Below, piece after piece: positions 1 to 12,589 of a DNA stretch of 64,000 nt. The notes under the pieces are model-generated. The model was not told the DNA's origin. It did no database searches and saw nothing but the letters and a program-made list of their open reading frames with translations. Positions within the stretch are counted from its first letter, which is position 1, and every line of letters begins with the position of its first letter. The translations under genes and the position numbers were made by a program. This DNA comes from Spisula solida. Lineage: Eukaryota; Mollusca; Bivalvia; Venerida; Mactridae. The stretch spans positions 5,585,001-5,649,000 of the forward strand of contig OX365953.1 of the NCBI GenBank assembly GCA_947247005.1. Direction: 5' to 3'.

Positions 1-53
1 TTTAGCGCCATATATAATTATATCATACTTACTTTTTTTGGTATAGTCGCATC

Positions 54-326
54 TCACAACAGATTTAAAAAAAATAAGTATGCAATCTTGTCCAATGTAG
101 AAGTAGATGAAATGTTTGATCTCGTGGGTGACGTAACTACCAAAATTCCTGCCGACGACACAATGCCATGAGGGATTATATTTTCCATCAAATCCCTTCT
201 TGATAAATTCAGCTATGTCGCTGTCATCAACGTATTTATCGAGTGCCACTGTGGCACAGTCTACAGCGTCTTGCTGCATATCCTCGGACATGTCAGTATT
301 TTTGATGACGGCTTTCGGTCAGTCAT
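54..326 (-). pseudogene. LC8 dynein light chain copy 1, frameshifted
   Basis: The minus strand reads through a recognisable LC8 coding exon starting with ATG ACT GAC at 326. A run that is AAA in this copy is one base shorter than in the intact paralogues (near 313-315), so the frame is lost after codon 5. After correcting by eye, the rest resembles LC8 (the [15 protein letters not shown] block is clear), but the helix-2 region is diverged, with the usual NIEK replaced by VDDS, so groove residue Lys36 is lost. The last codons before a TGA at 54-56 are also shifted. An acceptor (tttttttcag) precedes the ATG by 5 nt instead of the 7 nt of the intact copies. Re-initiation at an internal Met would give a product lacking the first strand. 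I read it as a decayed member of the array. Confidence 0.8.
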
Positions 327-1150
327 TGTTGCTGAAAAAAACAGGGATGCTTAATTGCAGTTTATCTTATGACATACATATTAATCTTATGCAACGAGCT
401 GTTTGTAGAATTTACTCGTTTAAGTGTCAAAACCTGATGTATTATTTTAAATCATAGAAGTTCGTTTATAAGTAGATAGTATGATTTTATTAGCTCTACG
501 TATTTAATTCCTGTTACATGTACATTGCATTCATGACACATTCTTAATAACTCGAGGAGCATTCTTTTATTTCTTATGAACAAACAGAACAAAAACAAAA
601 CATATTATTGTATTACTGATTGTTAACTCTAAAACCGTTTAAAATTTGATTTTATTACATGTACTATATAATATCATTTTCATAAAGATTAAAATACTAA
701 TATTATGTGTATACTTTGCATTTTAATTTGTACTATTGTTGTGAATATTTATTAGTATCTTATAATACTAATGTTTCTGTGATATATAATGTGATTGTAA
801 CGGTATATATGTGAATGAGACTGAAACAAAGAATTAATGTAAATATAACCACTCAATTAGTATAAGGAGAGTTTCATAAAATAATTTTATATATCGAGAA
901 TCGATACGAACATCTTTGAAAGCGGGACGACGGCTTATCAGTACCGCTTAAACCTTATTCAGCCACAGTCCTATCAACAATAAATCTCCAACTCAACTTA
1001 ATACTGATAACAAGTAAGCGTACTAACCTCTTTAGACTAGATGTTTAACTTATTACAATAACGCTCCGAATCAACGATATTAAAACTTAAAATTAAAAAA
1101 TTATATTGCAGTGTAATAATGAAATATTATTAAAATATAAACCAAACTTT

Positions 1151-1300
1151 ACTTACTGTGCGAGATTATTGCTACGTTTTGAAGTTGAACCCAAAGGCGC
1201 TATCCAACCCCTTCTGGTCACTAAGGAATTTATCAACATTAGATAAGTCTTCGTTGATCAATACGGATTTTTCGTGAATATAGTTCGTGATTGTCCGTCG
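1151..1300 (-). promoter_or_regulatory. Remnant exon 1 and promoter of copy 1
   Basis: A GTAAGT donor on the minus strand (1151-1156) and the paralogue-shared CTAAGG block at 1221, read as CCTTAG in gene sense, match the exon-1 plan of the other minus-strand copies. The intron to the coding exon would be about 0.8 kb (332-1156) and is plain AT-rich sequence. The expected CCAAT box near 1285 is degraded and the AGTATACTAA core is not convincing, in keeping with a dead copy. Confidence 0.45.
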
Positions 1301-1789
1301 AACCAACATGTTGGTAAGTTGTTCGGCTTTTTACGGTACAATATCGAAAACACGCGAAAAAGCTGCCGAAAATTAATAAGTGTCACTTGTTTGTTAATAC
1401 CATGAGAACTTCTTAACAGCGCTGTTTACAAAACAACTCGTCCGATAGTTTGGAACGCTTATGTTAGTTCGGCTATGAGCAAACTCGTTGGCTCAGAAGA
1501 AGGTCGTAGGTGCAATAATATTATTTTTGATCAATTATAAATTCTCAACAAATCTATTTTACTTATAGAAAAACAAGCTCTTTACTTTAACTTGTCATCA
1601 TACCCTCTTACATTTTCATGAGAATGTGTTTATAAAATATAAGATGGTGCAGGCTTCGTCCTGGTTTGTTGAAACAAAAACTGCTTGGTTAAAAAAATCG
1701 TGAAAAAACCAAACCCGGTTCGTCGCCGATAAATTCGCTCTTAGTTTCTAGTTTGCACTCTATCTAATTGTTCATGATTTACAGCTAAA

Positions 1790-2160
1790 GCGGGGCAATA
1801 TAGTCCTTTTGCTGTGGAAACTGTGTCATTCAGCTAGTTAGTAGGTCATCCGACTATACGGGCCTTTCAACGTTTTAATACTGTTATTTAACTTTTGAGA
1901 CTAAAGGCTGCTTTAACTATGGAGTTCAGCAGTTTTACTGTTGTAACTAGGTCATTCAGCGTAGGCATTCCGCCTTTTGGTTGCTGTATCTTTTCTACTG
2001 GGTCATTCAGCTAGTTATAATTTATTATACTTTTCGACAGCTTGGACTTGGGCGGATCTGCGCTTGTTTAGTTGGGCATTGTGCTTTATATGTTTTTACT
2101 GTTTTCTGTGCTCGGCTGGTTAAGTTGAGTGCTGCCTTCCCTGTCTGACTTAATATAATC
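1790..2160 (-). repeat. Dispersed repeat family R1, reverse copy
   Basis: It ends at about 2160 in the R1 signature, which on the minus strand contains CAGGGAAGGCAGCACTCAAC followed by a cGAGCACAGAAAACA block. The rest is a run of diverged GCTGAATGACCTAGTT-like units (plus strand: aactaggtcattcagc, gtcattcagctag). I assign the name R1 for this report; the same signature occurs about a dozen times in the window in both orientations. No coding capacity is visible. Confidence 0.65.
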
Positions 2161-2169
2161 TGTTTTAAT

Positions 2170-3170
2170 GTACTTTATTTTTATCCTTTTCCTACATCTA
2201 TCATTTGTAGGCTACCGTTATAAAAACATGTACGAAACATTCATCAAGGTTGATCTCTTAATATTCTCATTTTTATTACATTATGCTCACCAAGAAACTA
2301 AAGATATATATTTTTCATGTTTTTTACTATTTTTTTTCAGGAATCCTCACATTTGCATTGTAAATACTTTTAATAACTTTTTTTTCAAAAAAGGTAAGAT
2401 ATTTTGTACCAATGAATAACTATGCTACATTGGTCTGTTTGTGACTCCTAGTTTTATGTATTTGTTCTTGTTTTATTGGTGTGTTACATTGGTCCAATTT
2501 TGACTCCCAGTTTAAAGCGTTTGTCCTCTCTTTATCAGTACTGAAGTAGATCTACACCGAGTGCTTTTGCGTGTACCAATTCGGCCCATTTTAATCCATA
2601 CATGTTTTTTTATTTTATCGTGTATCCGTTCCAATCAGTAATCCTACCGTGTTAGAAACATTTAAATATAATCATGAGAATTTTCTGAAACCTACCCGCA
2701 TTCCAAATCATCTGTTTTTTGCTTTGGTAATAAGTAAAAAATAAAAATAAACCTGATTTTCATCCATTGTTGAATTATGCATGATTGTAAGTATTTATAT
2801 TTCGAATCTATCATTTTACAGGAATTATATTTGAAACCAACGTGTCAAATGCGGAAAACATATATTTTGTAATACAATTCCATGTGATATCTAGCAAATA
2901 GATAATTTAAATGACTGTAGAATAAATGCTGGCTAGGTGTAGAAGTAACGTTATGTAATTGCTACTCTCGAACACTCTGTTATCATGTTTCATATTACGA
3001 ACCCAACAAAAGCACCATTTCCCTAAAATGTTTCTTGTGTGAGAGATAGGGTGGCAGAGGATTTATCAAAAGTAGTATGTGTTTGTGACTTTGTATGTTT
3101 ATGAACACGACATCATGCAAGAAACAGAATAACAGAGATAACCAGGACTGTTTGAACACGTTCTATTATT
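2170..3170. other. AT-rich spacer, no gene seen
   Basis: Low-complexity AT-rich sequence without a convincing ORF. A loose duplication of about 60 bp is visible around 2425-2530 (two copies of a tacattggtc...gactcc.agttt pattern). Nothing else is recognised. Confidence 0.5.
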
Positions 3171-3179
3171 AGGAAAGTT

Positions 3180-4255
3180 CTGCCAAAAGGATGATAGGAA
3201 ATCGGACAGGTGCGGCATTCAATTTAAACAGCCGGGCATAGAAAACATATAAAAAAACGTCTCATACCACGATTACATGGAAGAAAGAGGCACAGACAAT
3301 GCCCAGTGTAAAAAACTAGCAACTACAAAACATGCCATCATACACCAAAAGTCAAGCTAAACCGGAGTAAGCGCCAAATAACAAGAATACAACAAACGAA
3401 TGCCACACATCACAATGTCAACCCACAACAGATACCATTTTGAAAGATACGAAGCAGCTTTTTGCTGGACAACGAAATTGCAGAAGGGCACATAAAAATG
3501 AACACAGTTTCACAAAAAGGAACATTGGCCAAATTTGTTTTTTAATTTTCTATTTTTACTATACATGTGCATTTAAAGTCAACAATACATAAATAAAGCA
3601 CGTTTGACAAAGAGGAGTTCTCCATTGTAAGGACAGCGACAAATGTCACTGGGGGCTTTTTAAACGTTTTACAGTGCACCAAACCTCACACTTATCCCAG
3701 AGATAACCTTTTAGAACAGGACAGTGTAGATAAAAGTATCCCGCCATGTAATGTCCCCTAACAAAAAGGCCACAGTGACAGGTAATGAATGAATGTAAAA
3801 CATGGAACATTATATTAACAACACCCATCGAGCAGCACAGAAAGTACTCAATGACCTATCAGAAGTCAGAGCAATAAGAGCGAAAAACATTTAAGGCATG
3901 CAGTAAAAAGCTGTGACAATATGGAAAGCTATAAGATAAGAGAAAAATACAACGTCAGAGAAAATGTTTAAATCTATATTAAAATCATACTTGTCCGCAA
4001 ATTTAACAAAGACAAATTAAAAACACCCGGGTTATTGCTGTTTACCTATTACATCAGGCGAATTTCTATCTTTTAATAAACTATTTTAAATGTCAGCATT
4101 TCCTTTTTTGTATTGTCTGCCATTTTATTGATGCTTTTGTATGTTTGTAGATGCATTGTATTTATGTTTGTTTTGTTAGGCGACCCCAACTGATATAAGC
4201 CCTAGGCATAATGGGTTTATCATCGAAAAATAAAGTTATTATTCTTATTATTATA
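3180..4255 (+). repeat. Dispersed repeat R2 with retroelement-like 3' tail
   Basis: The segment begins with an R1-type head (cggacaggtgcggcattcaa near 3207). It shares several hundred bases in inverted orientation with 15040-15675, including the blocks acgaagcagctt...ctggacaacgaaattgcag, aaatgtcactgggggctt, acgttttacagtgcaccaaa and ggccacagtgacagg. The right end (about 4185-4255) reads as a gcc..taggcataatgggttt block followed by aataaagttattattcttat, an A/T-rich simple tail of the kind seen at the 3' ends of SINEs and non-LTR elements. No protein-coding ORF survives. Whether the head and tail belong to one element or to a nested pair is unclear. Confidence 0.55.
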
Positions 4256-4364
4256 TCATCAGTATTATTATTATACTCTTTAAATGTATCAATTGAAGCT
4301 GGATACTCATGCTTCGATTGGAATAGACGTCAATAAAACTTGATCTAGATTGTATGTTTGTATA

Positions 4365-4370
4365 TTTATT
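4365..4370 (-). terminator. Candidate poly(A) signal of copy 2
   Basis: AATAAA on the minus strand about 230 nt past the stop codon of copy 2. It is the first canonical hexamer I see downstream, but A/T richness makes chance matches likely. Confidence 0.4.
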
Positions 4371-4596
4371 AAACAATTACCATAACAGAGATTGGACATT
4401 GATTAATTTCAACAGAACACAAAATGTAGATGATAAATATTCATAAACTACTACATGCACATTGAACCACAATATATTGTACTTGGATATAAGATTGCAC
4501 TATATATCGTATAAATACAAAATGTACATAGGATGTGATATTTTGGGTTGCGCATGTATGCTTTTTTGTAAATGTTCAAAGAACCCTAATCATTAA

Positions 4597-4866
4597 TCAA
4601 CCAGACTTGTACAGAAGAATAGCAACTTGTCCAATGTAGAAGTAGATGAAATGTTTGGTCTCGTGTGTGACGTAACTACCGAAGTTTCTTCCGACGATAG
4701 CATGCCATGTTGGATAGTACTTTTTGTCGAATTCTTTCTTGACAAAGGCGGCAATGTCTTTTTCAATATTGTACTTCCCGATAGCCTGAGTGACACAATC
4801 TACAGCGTCCTGTTGCATCTCCTCGGACATGTCAGCATTCTTGATAACGGCTTTCTGATCGGACAT
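4597..4866 (-). CDS. DYNLL1: LC8-type dynein light chain, copy 2
   Basis: 89 aa, the standard length for LC8, the small homodimeric hub that binds dynein intermediate chain and many short linear (TQT-type) motifs in the cytoplasm and axoneme. It opens with [20 protein letters not shown] and ends in YKSG, keeping His55, Ser88 and the [11 protein letters not shown] binding strand. It is the most diverged of the intact copies: Gln4, Val25, Gly30, Phe41, Tyr51 in place of Asn, Ile78 and Tyr86. The coding exon is preceded by an acceptor (ataatttcag) 7 nt before the ATG; the 5'-UTR intron runs 4874-6021 and contains a 35-bp tandem repeat. The open reading frame and near-invariant core argue for a working gene. 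The DYNLL1/2 distinction is vertebrate, so the symbol means family only. Confidence 0.93.
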   Translation of the reverse strand: MSDQKAVIKNADMSEEMQQDAVDCVTQAIGKYNIEKDIAAFVKKEFDKKYYPTWHAIVGRNFGSYVTHETKHFIYFYIGQVAILLYKSG

Positions 4867-4919
4867 ACTGAGACTGAAATTATATTAGACAACAATTACA
4901 CTAATAGTATTAAAAGTTA

Positions 4920-5430
4920 ATGAAAATGATCATATTAAAAGGTATTAATAGTTTATGAAAATTATCACATTAAAACGTATTAATAGTTTATAAAAATGAC
5001 CGTATTTAAACGTATTTAAATAGTTAATGAAAATGATCATATTAAAACGTATTAATACGTACGTAGTTTATGAAAATGATCATAGTAAAACGTATTAAAA
5101 TAGTTTATGAAAATGATCATATTAAAACGTATTAATAGTTTATGAAAATTATTATATTAAAACGTATTAAAAGAGTTGATGAACATGATCATATCAAAAC
5201 GCATTAAAATAGTTTATGAAAATGATCATATTAAAACACATTAGTAGTTTATGAAAATGATCATATTAAAACACATTAATAGTTTATGAAAATGATCATA
5301 TTAAAACACATTAATAGTTTATGAAAATGATCATATTAAAACACATTAATAGTTTATGAAAATGATCATATTAAAACGTATTAATAGTTTATGAAAAGAA
5401 TCATATTAAAACGTATTAATAGTTTATGAA
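4920..5430. repeat. 35-bp tandem repeat in the copy 2 intron
   Basis: About 14-15 units of a 35-bp AT-rich motif, each with tagtttatgaaaatgatcat then attaaaacgtattaa or attaaaacacattaa. The units at 5210-5350 are almost identical and drift towards both edges, typical of slippage or unequal crossover. The array lies entirely in the 5'-UTR intron, starting about 50 bp upstream of the coding exon. Confidence 0.9.
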
Positions 5431-6021
5431 ATTATAGGTAGTATCTTTGTCTTTTGTAGTAGCGCCATAACTTATTATCTGGCATAACATAAACAGCTAC
5501 AATATATAATGACCTGCTCATACTTGTGCATTGTAGTTGATATTATGAAACGCAATGACAATTTTACAGAATGAGGAACGAAACACAATATCGCAAATCG
5601 TGGATATTATTTCCACGAATTTACGTACGAGGGATGATCAATACATAACGAGAAAATATTTCTAACTTCGCTTGTACGTGGTATTTTCTAGAAATATTTT
5701 ATGTGGTGGATAAAACATATATTAGAAGAAATCGTACGAAGTAGTTTTCAAATATATCTCACACAAAATTTATGATGACAAAAAAAGGAGACCAAAGTAG
5801 CTCATGTGCTCCTTCCTAGAATAAAAGGAGTGAACATGAATAATGTACAATGATTATGACAAAGCATGAAAGAAGTAATCGACGAAGTATAGGGTGAAAG
5901 GTCCAACGAATGGACCGTGGGGCATAAATGCAAGTTAGTTACAATTACAGTGTACATCTCTTCAATAACAAATAAACTTTAGATAAATTCATTATACACG
6001 AACTATAAAGAATAGATTTAC

Positions 6022-6225
6022 CTTGATAACTAGATCCGTCTTTTACATCAAACCAACAGCACGTTAAAATGATATACAATTACTAAGGAATTATGAACGC
6101 TGAAAACATATATATTCATACATCGACATGTATTATGCATATATTACATTAATATTACGTTCAATATATCTTCGCTGATTGGTTATTTCTTCCAAGCGTT
6201 TTAGTACACTCTAGCAGCACAGTTT
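6022..6225 (-). promoter_or_regulatory. Exon 1 and promoter module of copy 2
   Basis: On the minus strand, from upstream: a diverged core aaactgtgctgctagagtgt with ACTAAAA (6199-6225), a CCAAT box (6178-6182), an initiator-like CCTTAGTA (6080-6088), then exon 1 ending in tatcaag|GTAAATC at 6022/6021. The donor is weaker than the GTAAGT of most other copies. Order and spacing match the other copies, which is the main evidence. Confidence 0.65.
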
Positions 6226-6491
6226 GATAAAGAAATTGAATATCAACGAACTGCCATATAAACATCAACCCATTCAATTTCAATCATCCTTGTTAAATAG
6301 CTTTTTGCACTTGCCATAATGAATAGAACGTTCATTTGAAAGCGCACAGTAAATGGTATGCTAACTAGTAACGATATTGGTAAAAGAGATTGGAAATGAT
6401 TGATACAGCGAAGTTGAACTGATCGATACGCGAGAATGTCCGAGAAATTCCGATTACGAACGGAATGTGTATTTAATCCGGTGTACGTTTT

Positions 6492-7192
6492 TAGCTCACC
6501 TGTCACAAAGTCACAGGGTGAGCTTTTGTAATCACTCTTCGTCCGTCGTCCGTCCGTCGTCCGTCCGTTCGTCCGTCCGTCCGTCCGTCCGTCCGTCCGT
6601 CGTCCGTCCACAATTTGTTTGTGTAGACACTAGAGGTCAGAATTTTGGCCTAATCTATATGAAATTTGGTCACAATGATCACCTCAACAAAATCTAGGTC
6701 AAGTTCGATATTGGGTCATTCGGAGTCAAAAACTAGGTCACAAGGTCAAACCATAGAAAAATCTTGTGTAGTCACTAGAGGTCACAATTTTAGATTCATC
6801 TGTATGAAACTTGGTCACAATAATCATCACAACAACATCTAGGTCAAGTTCGATATTGGGTTATCCGGGGTCAAAAACTAGGTCACAAGGTCAAATCATA
6901 GAAAAAACTTTTGTAGTCATAAGAGGTCACAATTTTGGCCTAATCTTTATGAAACTTGGTCACAATGATCATCTCAACAAAATCTAGGTCAAGTTCGATA
7001 TTGGGTCATCCGGGGTTAAAAACTAGATAACAAGGTCCAATCACTTCAATATGTCATTGGGTCTAAATGTGATGTAAATTATAAAGCATAAGACAATATG
7101 AAAACCTTGTACATGCAATAGAGGCTACCATTAGGGGTTCATGGACAACTAGGACAGGTGAGCGACCTATGGCCCTTTGGGCCCTCTTGTTT
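6492..7192 (+). mobile_element. Non-autonomous interspersed repeat with GTCC microsatellite
   Basis: It starts with agctcacctgtcacaaagtc and a short hairpin (cacagggtgagc), runs into a (GTCC)n/(GTC)n microsatellite at 6541-6608, continues as three diverged units of about 145 bp (each with gaggtca.aatttt, cttggtcacaatgatca and ggtcaagttcgatattggg), and closes with gacaggtgagcga.ctatggccctttgggccctcttgtt. The ends carry inverted aCAGGTGAGC / GCTCACCTGt. I associate this element type with bivalve and other lophotrochozoan genomes (recalled, not searched). It lies just upstream of the copy 2 promoter. Confidence 0.75.
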
Positions 7193-7929
7193 ATCATTCT
7201 AACGCAACCAGCAGTTTCATCTATATATACAAATACGAAACCAACGTCTGCATGAATTACAGTTAAAACATATCTACGGAAAATAACTTAAAATAATGCA
7301 GCGGTTACTATGTCTGGATGCGTTGTCAAATGCGGAATATTGGCTACGTTAGAATCGAAATAATGAATATGTACTTGCATTTATCTTTAATAAATCACAG
7401 TCACTAACTCAGATGCGTACATTAAATCACTCAAACTATGTTAATTACTGCGCATCCGAACTCGTGACCGTTCTTTATTCTACGATAAAACACCGGTACT
7501 CATTTATTATGTCTTAGTTAATAAAACTGAAGTTTACATTGTAGATTTTTATCGATGGGCATGAGCTGGTAGAATTGTGCCACAAAAGTGGGTTTTAATG
7601 GTACATAATTGTATTTCTGGACCATGACCCCATTAGTTAATCGATATGAACAATATTGCAGTGATATTATGGTTTTTTGGAATAGTGTTTATGTCCGTCG
7701 AATCATGTAACACTGTCTGGAATCGTGTTATATGTACCGGAAGTGAATGATGCCAAACCACACTCATGGTCATCCATTAAACTGGACTGAGGTTTGAAAT
7801 TGTAGAATCGATAATGTCATAGCTATCATAAAAGAAAGGTTTCAGAGGATAAACTATAGGCAAAACAACGCGTGTTCGCTTATATTCTTGTTAAACAACA
7901 TATGCCATTTAGGAAACTACTCAAACACA

Positions 7930-8015
7930 AAGCTAGGTTTTGGCGCCTGGAGAAACTAGACATGCGTAGAAATTGGAACCAGACTAGACAATAGTAAGCG
8001 CCAAAACCCAGCCAG
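7930..8015. mobile_element. Short MITE-like remnant, GGTTTTGGCG ends
   Basis: Begins ctaggttttggcgcc and ends ggcgc-type inverted (agcgccaaaacccagccag). The same ends, with about 230 bp between them, occur at 19572-19798, so this is probably a deleted copy of the same family. It lies about 240 bp downstream of the copy 3 stop. Confidence 0.55.
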
Positions 8016-8256
8016 TATGGAAACAAGAACGAGTTGGCATGTTGGTAGTCAAGTAACTGTTGTGATAACAGAAGTAATTACAAAATAATCAAACTATTTA
8101 ATTAACTATGATATAATTAAACATATAATAACAAAAATAATATATGTATTTGAAATAAACACCAAGTAACATACAGTGAAAAAACTATAATTCTTATTTA
8201 AGGAAGTCCAAATCTCAGAAACACGTACAGTTCAGATATTTTAGTAAAGTTAAAAA

Positions 8257-8613
<357 letters not shown>

Positions 8614-9017
8614 TTACAATCAAACGGAGCAGGTTAAAACTTTGACGAATATGTTACCAGTTCGCTATTCCGCTTTTCTGTTGTCACCCATAGTGATTCT
8701 GAAATGTTACACCGAGCATCCATATAGTTTTATTATCAATAATATGTGATTAATACTCCCATGAACACAGCCGATTGTTCATTTGACTTGTATATTCTTA
8801 TTGTTTAAGTAGGTGGTACTCCCAATGTACTACCATACACAAGGTAAAACATTAACGATTTAATGTCGGTTTTGTATTGAACACTGGTGATCAAACTTAC
8901 AGTTTTGTTTCAGGGGATATAAAAAAATCAATAAATAATGTGCCCGGGCAAGAATGTTTTGATGATTGAAAGATATAAAAAAACAATCGGACAGGGTAGG
9001 CAATACAAGAATTTATA

Positions 9018-9625
9018 TGAGCCAGTCTCCAGGAAAACCTGCTATTTTGACAAAAAAGATGTTTAGATTTTCCATAGTTTTACAGGATAATGATAATGAA
9101 GCAAACTGCAAAGGAAATTATGTTAATACCTTGAGTTTTAAGGAAGTTACAGCAGTTTTTGTAGAGTCCCTTTTCGGAGCTTTTTGTGTGACGTCGCAAA
9201 CGCTATTCAAACGGTATTCGACATAACTGAAACAAATATTTCATATGTACACCATTTGATCAATTCTTGACATACACTGTTCAAAATAGTACCACATTTT
9301 ATAATTATGTTTCACTTTTCAAAATATAGATCAAAATTGAAATTGTTTACATTCAGAGAAAGGCTACTACTGTTTTAAACAACTAACTACTCGTTTTCTC
9401 AACCCGAGTACTTTTCTGAACTTGGTCACCATTTCAACGAAGTATGTGATTTCGACATTATTCATATGCAAAATTAAAGCTAAGATAGAGTACTATACGG
9501 GTCAATTACTAAAAATAGAATTAATAGATATGCATTTTTCCTTATTTTAGAGCTTTATCAAAACCTTGTTACATATAGTAATTACATAATGTCAAAGTAG
9601 CAGGTTTTCATGGAGACTATAATAT
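9018..9625. mobile_element. About 600-bp TIR element (cagtctccaggaaaacctgc)
   Basis: The left end reads cagtctccaggaaaacctgc followed by tattttgaca; the right end is its inverse (tgtcaaagtagcaggttttc then atggagactata). The internal block at 9360-9435 matches 24325-24425 in inverted orientation, showing a second copy at 24148-24745. No transposase ORF is visible, so it is a non-autonomous DNA element. It lies in the 5'-UTR intron of copy 3. Confidence 0.65.
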
Positions 9626-9759
9626 TAAATTTAACTAAGAAATTGCATCTTAAACATGGTCTTTCGTAGTACTCAAAGTCTAATCAAAGTAAACACATGT
9701 CCCAGGTTATTTGAAAACCGCTCCACTAATAACCAATTTAGGTCCATAACTGTGATTTT

Positions 9760-10015
9760 GACCTTTCAGTAGTAGGACTTTATGGCTAGTCCCAGCTGTT
9801 GAAAAGCCAAATGAACTAAATAAAAAAAGCTGAAGGTCCAAGCTGAATCACCTACAATGGCTGAAATGCCTAGTTTTAGCTGTCAGAAGTCGTAAAACGT
9901 TGAAAAATAACAGAATTAAAAAACAGAGTGTCAAGTTTCAGCTGAATGACCTCGTTTTAGCAATAACAAAGGCTGCACACCCCAGCCGGATGACCCATAC
10001 CTTGTGACTGTGTTG
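9760..10015 (+). repeat. R1 internal minisatellite, copy 3 intron
   Basis: Several diverged units around agctgaatgacctagttttagc, interleaved with cagctgttgaaaagcc and gtcataaaacgttgaaa blocks, as in the other R1 copies. The 5' signature is missing, so this is a truncated copy. Confidence 0.6.
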
Positions 10016-10225
10016 TGTTTTTAGAAAGGATGAAATAATCTTAATATTAGTTAAAAGTAACTGATCAATAATAGAAACTATATTCGATCAATTAACGAGA
10101 CTTTGATAACTGATCTATGAGGATACTAGTACTTGTATAATTACTAAATTAAAAAATGTAACTGAACATAGCAAAATTCCACTGTAGCAGTTGAACACTT
10201 AAATAATATACAAAACTTTACTTAC

Positions 10226-10400
10226 TCTTAGGTACTTGCTCCGCTGTGAAATTGAATGTTCAAACACGAGATGATATCACTAAGGAATAATTATAAATAA
10301 TGAAACACATGCTATACATATATTAATTATTTTGTTCAACGTATCTTCACCGAATGGCTATTTCATAAATCCTTATTAGTATACTCTATCAGCGCGGTTC
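10226..10400 (-). promoter_or_regulatory. Exon 1 and promoter module of copy 3
   Basis: Minus strand: aaccgcgctgatagagtata then CTAATAAG (about 10373-10400), a degenerate CCAAT (GCCATTCG at 10352-10359), an initiator-like TTCCTTAGTGAT (10278-10289), then exon 1 ending in acctaaga|GTAAGTAAAG (donor 10220-10225). Core, CCAAT position, initiator and donor occur in the same order and spacing as in the other copies. Confidence 0.72.
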
Positions 10401-10669
10401 ACGCGAGCAATAGAGTATTGGTTTATAGAAAAAATCAATGAATTGACATAGAAACTCTAACCCATTAATTCATTCAATATTGTAAAAAAACATTTTTCAT
10501 TTGTCATAAATGGAATGTGTATTTGAAAGCAAATTTTTAATGATATTTCAGTGAAGTATAGACAAACATATGGTACAACGAAACGATATTTGAGAAGAGA
10601 GTGTTGAATACATAATAGTGTTATAGAATAACGGATAAATAAGGTATGTGTAAAATTATAAAAAAGATA

Positions 10670-11230
10670 ATGAACAATCGGACAGGGAATGCAGCGCTCA
10701 ACAGAAACAGCCGAGGACAGAAAACAGAAATAATACAGATTCAAGGCACAATACCCAACACAAAACTGAACGAGAAAAATAATCTAAACCTAGTACATGT
10801 TTAATGGTAATAATGATAATAATAAAAAAATACTAAAAAAGATTATATTAAGTCAGACAGTGAAGGCAGCACTCAACTTAACCAGCCGAGCACAGAAAAC
10901 AGTAAAAACACACAAAGCACAATGCCCAATTAAACAAGCGCAGATCTGCCCAAGTCCAAGCTGTCGAAAAGTATAATAAATTATAACTAGCTGAATGACC
11001 CAGTAGAAAAGATACAGCAACCAAAAGGCGGAATGCCTACGCTGAATGACCTAGTTACAACAGTAAAACTGCTGAACTACATAGTTTTAGCAGCCTTTAG
11101 TCTCACAAGTTAAGTAACAGTATTAAAACGTTGAAAGGCCCGATTTCAACAACAAAAAATCTGAAAACCTTAAAACGAGTGACCAAGTTTCAATAAGTAA
11201 AATGACGTAATTGAACAAATCGAGATATGA
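10670..11230 (+). repeat. Two R1 copies in direct order
   Basis: R1 heads appear at about 10676 (aatcggacagggaatgcagc) and again at about 10848 (ttaagtcagacagtgaaggc). The second is followed by diverged GCTGAATGACCTAGTT units to about 11230. Both heads carry a cGAGcACAGAAAACAG block. No ORF is supported. Confidence 0.65.
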
Positions 11231-11279
11231 CGTAATGAACAAGTCATTAAGTATTGCAAGCAATACAGAAGTCCCCTAA

Positions 11280-11482
11280 CGGTTAAGTCGGACTGGAAAT
11301 GCAACACTCAACTTAACCTACCGAGCACAGAAAACATAAAAAACATATAATGGCCAATACACAACCGAACGAGAAAATGATATTCACCCAAGTCCCAGCT
11401 GTCAAAAAGCTGAATGAACTAGTTTCAGCAATCAAAAAGCTGAATGCCCAAGCTAGATGACATAGTTTCTACAGTAAAACGG
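11280..11482 (+). repeat. R1 copy split by the 3-kb TTAA element
   Basis: Head at 11283 (gtcggactggaaatgcaaca), then agctgtcaaaaagctgaatg units up to the TTAA at 11483. The R1-like sequence resumes beyond the insertion at 14475-14520 (atacctagttttagcttcct), so the 3-kb element inserted into this R1 copy. Confidence 0.6.
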
Positions 11483-12589
11483 TTAAGGTGAAATAGACCC
11501 TTTTCGATAAAAATCGTCTATAACGCGGATTTTGATGATATTTTGCATACATATAGTATCAAGTGTTGGCTTTCTATTTTTTTTGTGGTTTTAGGGAGAA
11601 ATTGCACATTCCGGGTGAAAAATAGCGCCACCTAGCGGGACTTACTTTTTTGCGGGATTTTCGACGTTTTTGCTCATATAGTGTGATCAATGCTTATGTC
11701 ATTAAAATGAGAAAACCACCTTCGTGTAGGGACATGAACGATTCGTCATATGGTGCAATTTATAGAAAGAAATATTGAATATGATGGGCGTAACGCTTAA
11801 ATTGCTGCGCCACACGCTGAGTATTGACGGCGTCAAAATCGCGATATTTCTTTCATTCATACGCACACGGCAAGAAAACGGGACGGTCAAAGTTTTTTTA
11901 ATTTTCGTATGCTATTATTAAAAGTATCTTCTTTGATTTAAAGAAATAAAAAATGGGGTGATCTCGAGTCCGTTTTCGCGCTATTTTCAATCTAAGTTAT
12001 TTAGTCGGAGTAAAATTACGCAACGTTAACGTTAGAACGCCGAGTTTTAATGACGTAAACATTATTCCTTTTCTTTCCTTTGCGAAAAAGCAGGACGGTC
12101 AAAGTTGTTATAATTTTCATATGATTTGCTGCAAGTATTTTTGTTATTTTAGTGAAATAAAATAAGGGGTTTGTCCCGTTCGTTTTCCCGCTATTTTCAA
12201 TCTAAGATATCTGGTCAGACTAAAAGTACACAACGTTTTTTCATTCCTTTGCGAATTTGTTTTCATTTCCGTATGATTTGATAAAAAGTATTTTTTTTAT
12301 TTAAGTGGAATAAAATTGGGTGCTGTCCAGTCCGTCTCCGCGCTATTTTCAATCTAAGATAATTATCTAGTCGGACTAAAAGTACTCCACTTTAACGTTA
12401 GAGTTTTACGTACCTGGTTGTTTTGAGATCTAATGTGAATAATTCCGCTGCTTAGCAAGCAACATGAAGTTGCGCTGGTACCAATTAATTTTGGAGTGAT
12501 TTGTAAATTCGATTCTGGAGTTACAGCCGATGTTGTACAGCGATGTTTGGTGCACAAAGTAAACTAAACCAAGTTAAAGTCTATTTTCT

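Noticed and set aside
6243..6697. ORFs with RRTDGRTDGR or SVRPSVRP runs
   Set aside because: These are translations of the (GTCC)n microsatellite in a dispersed repeat.
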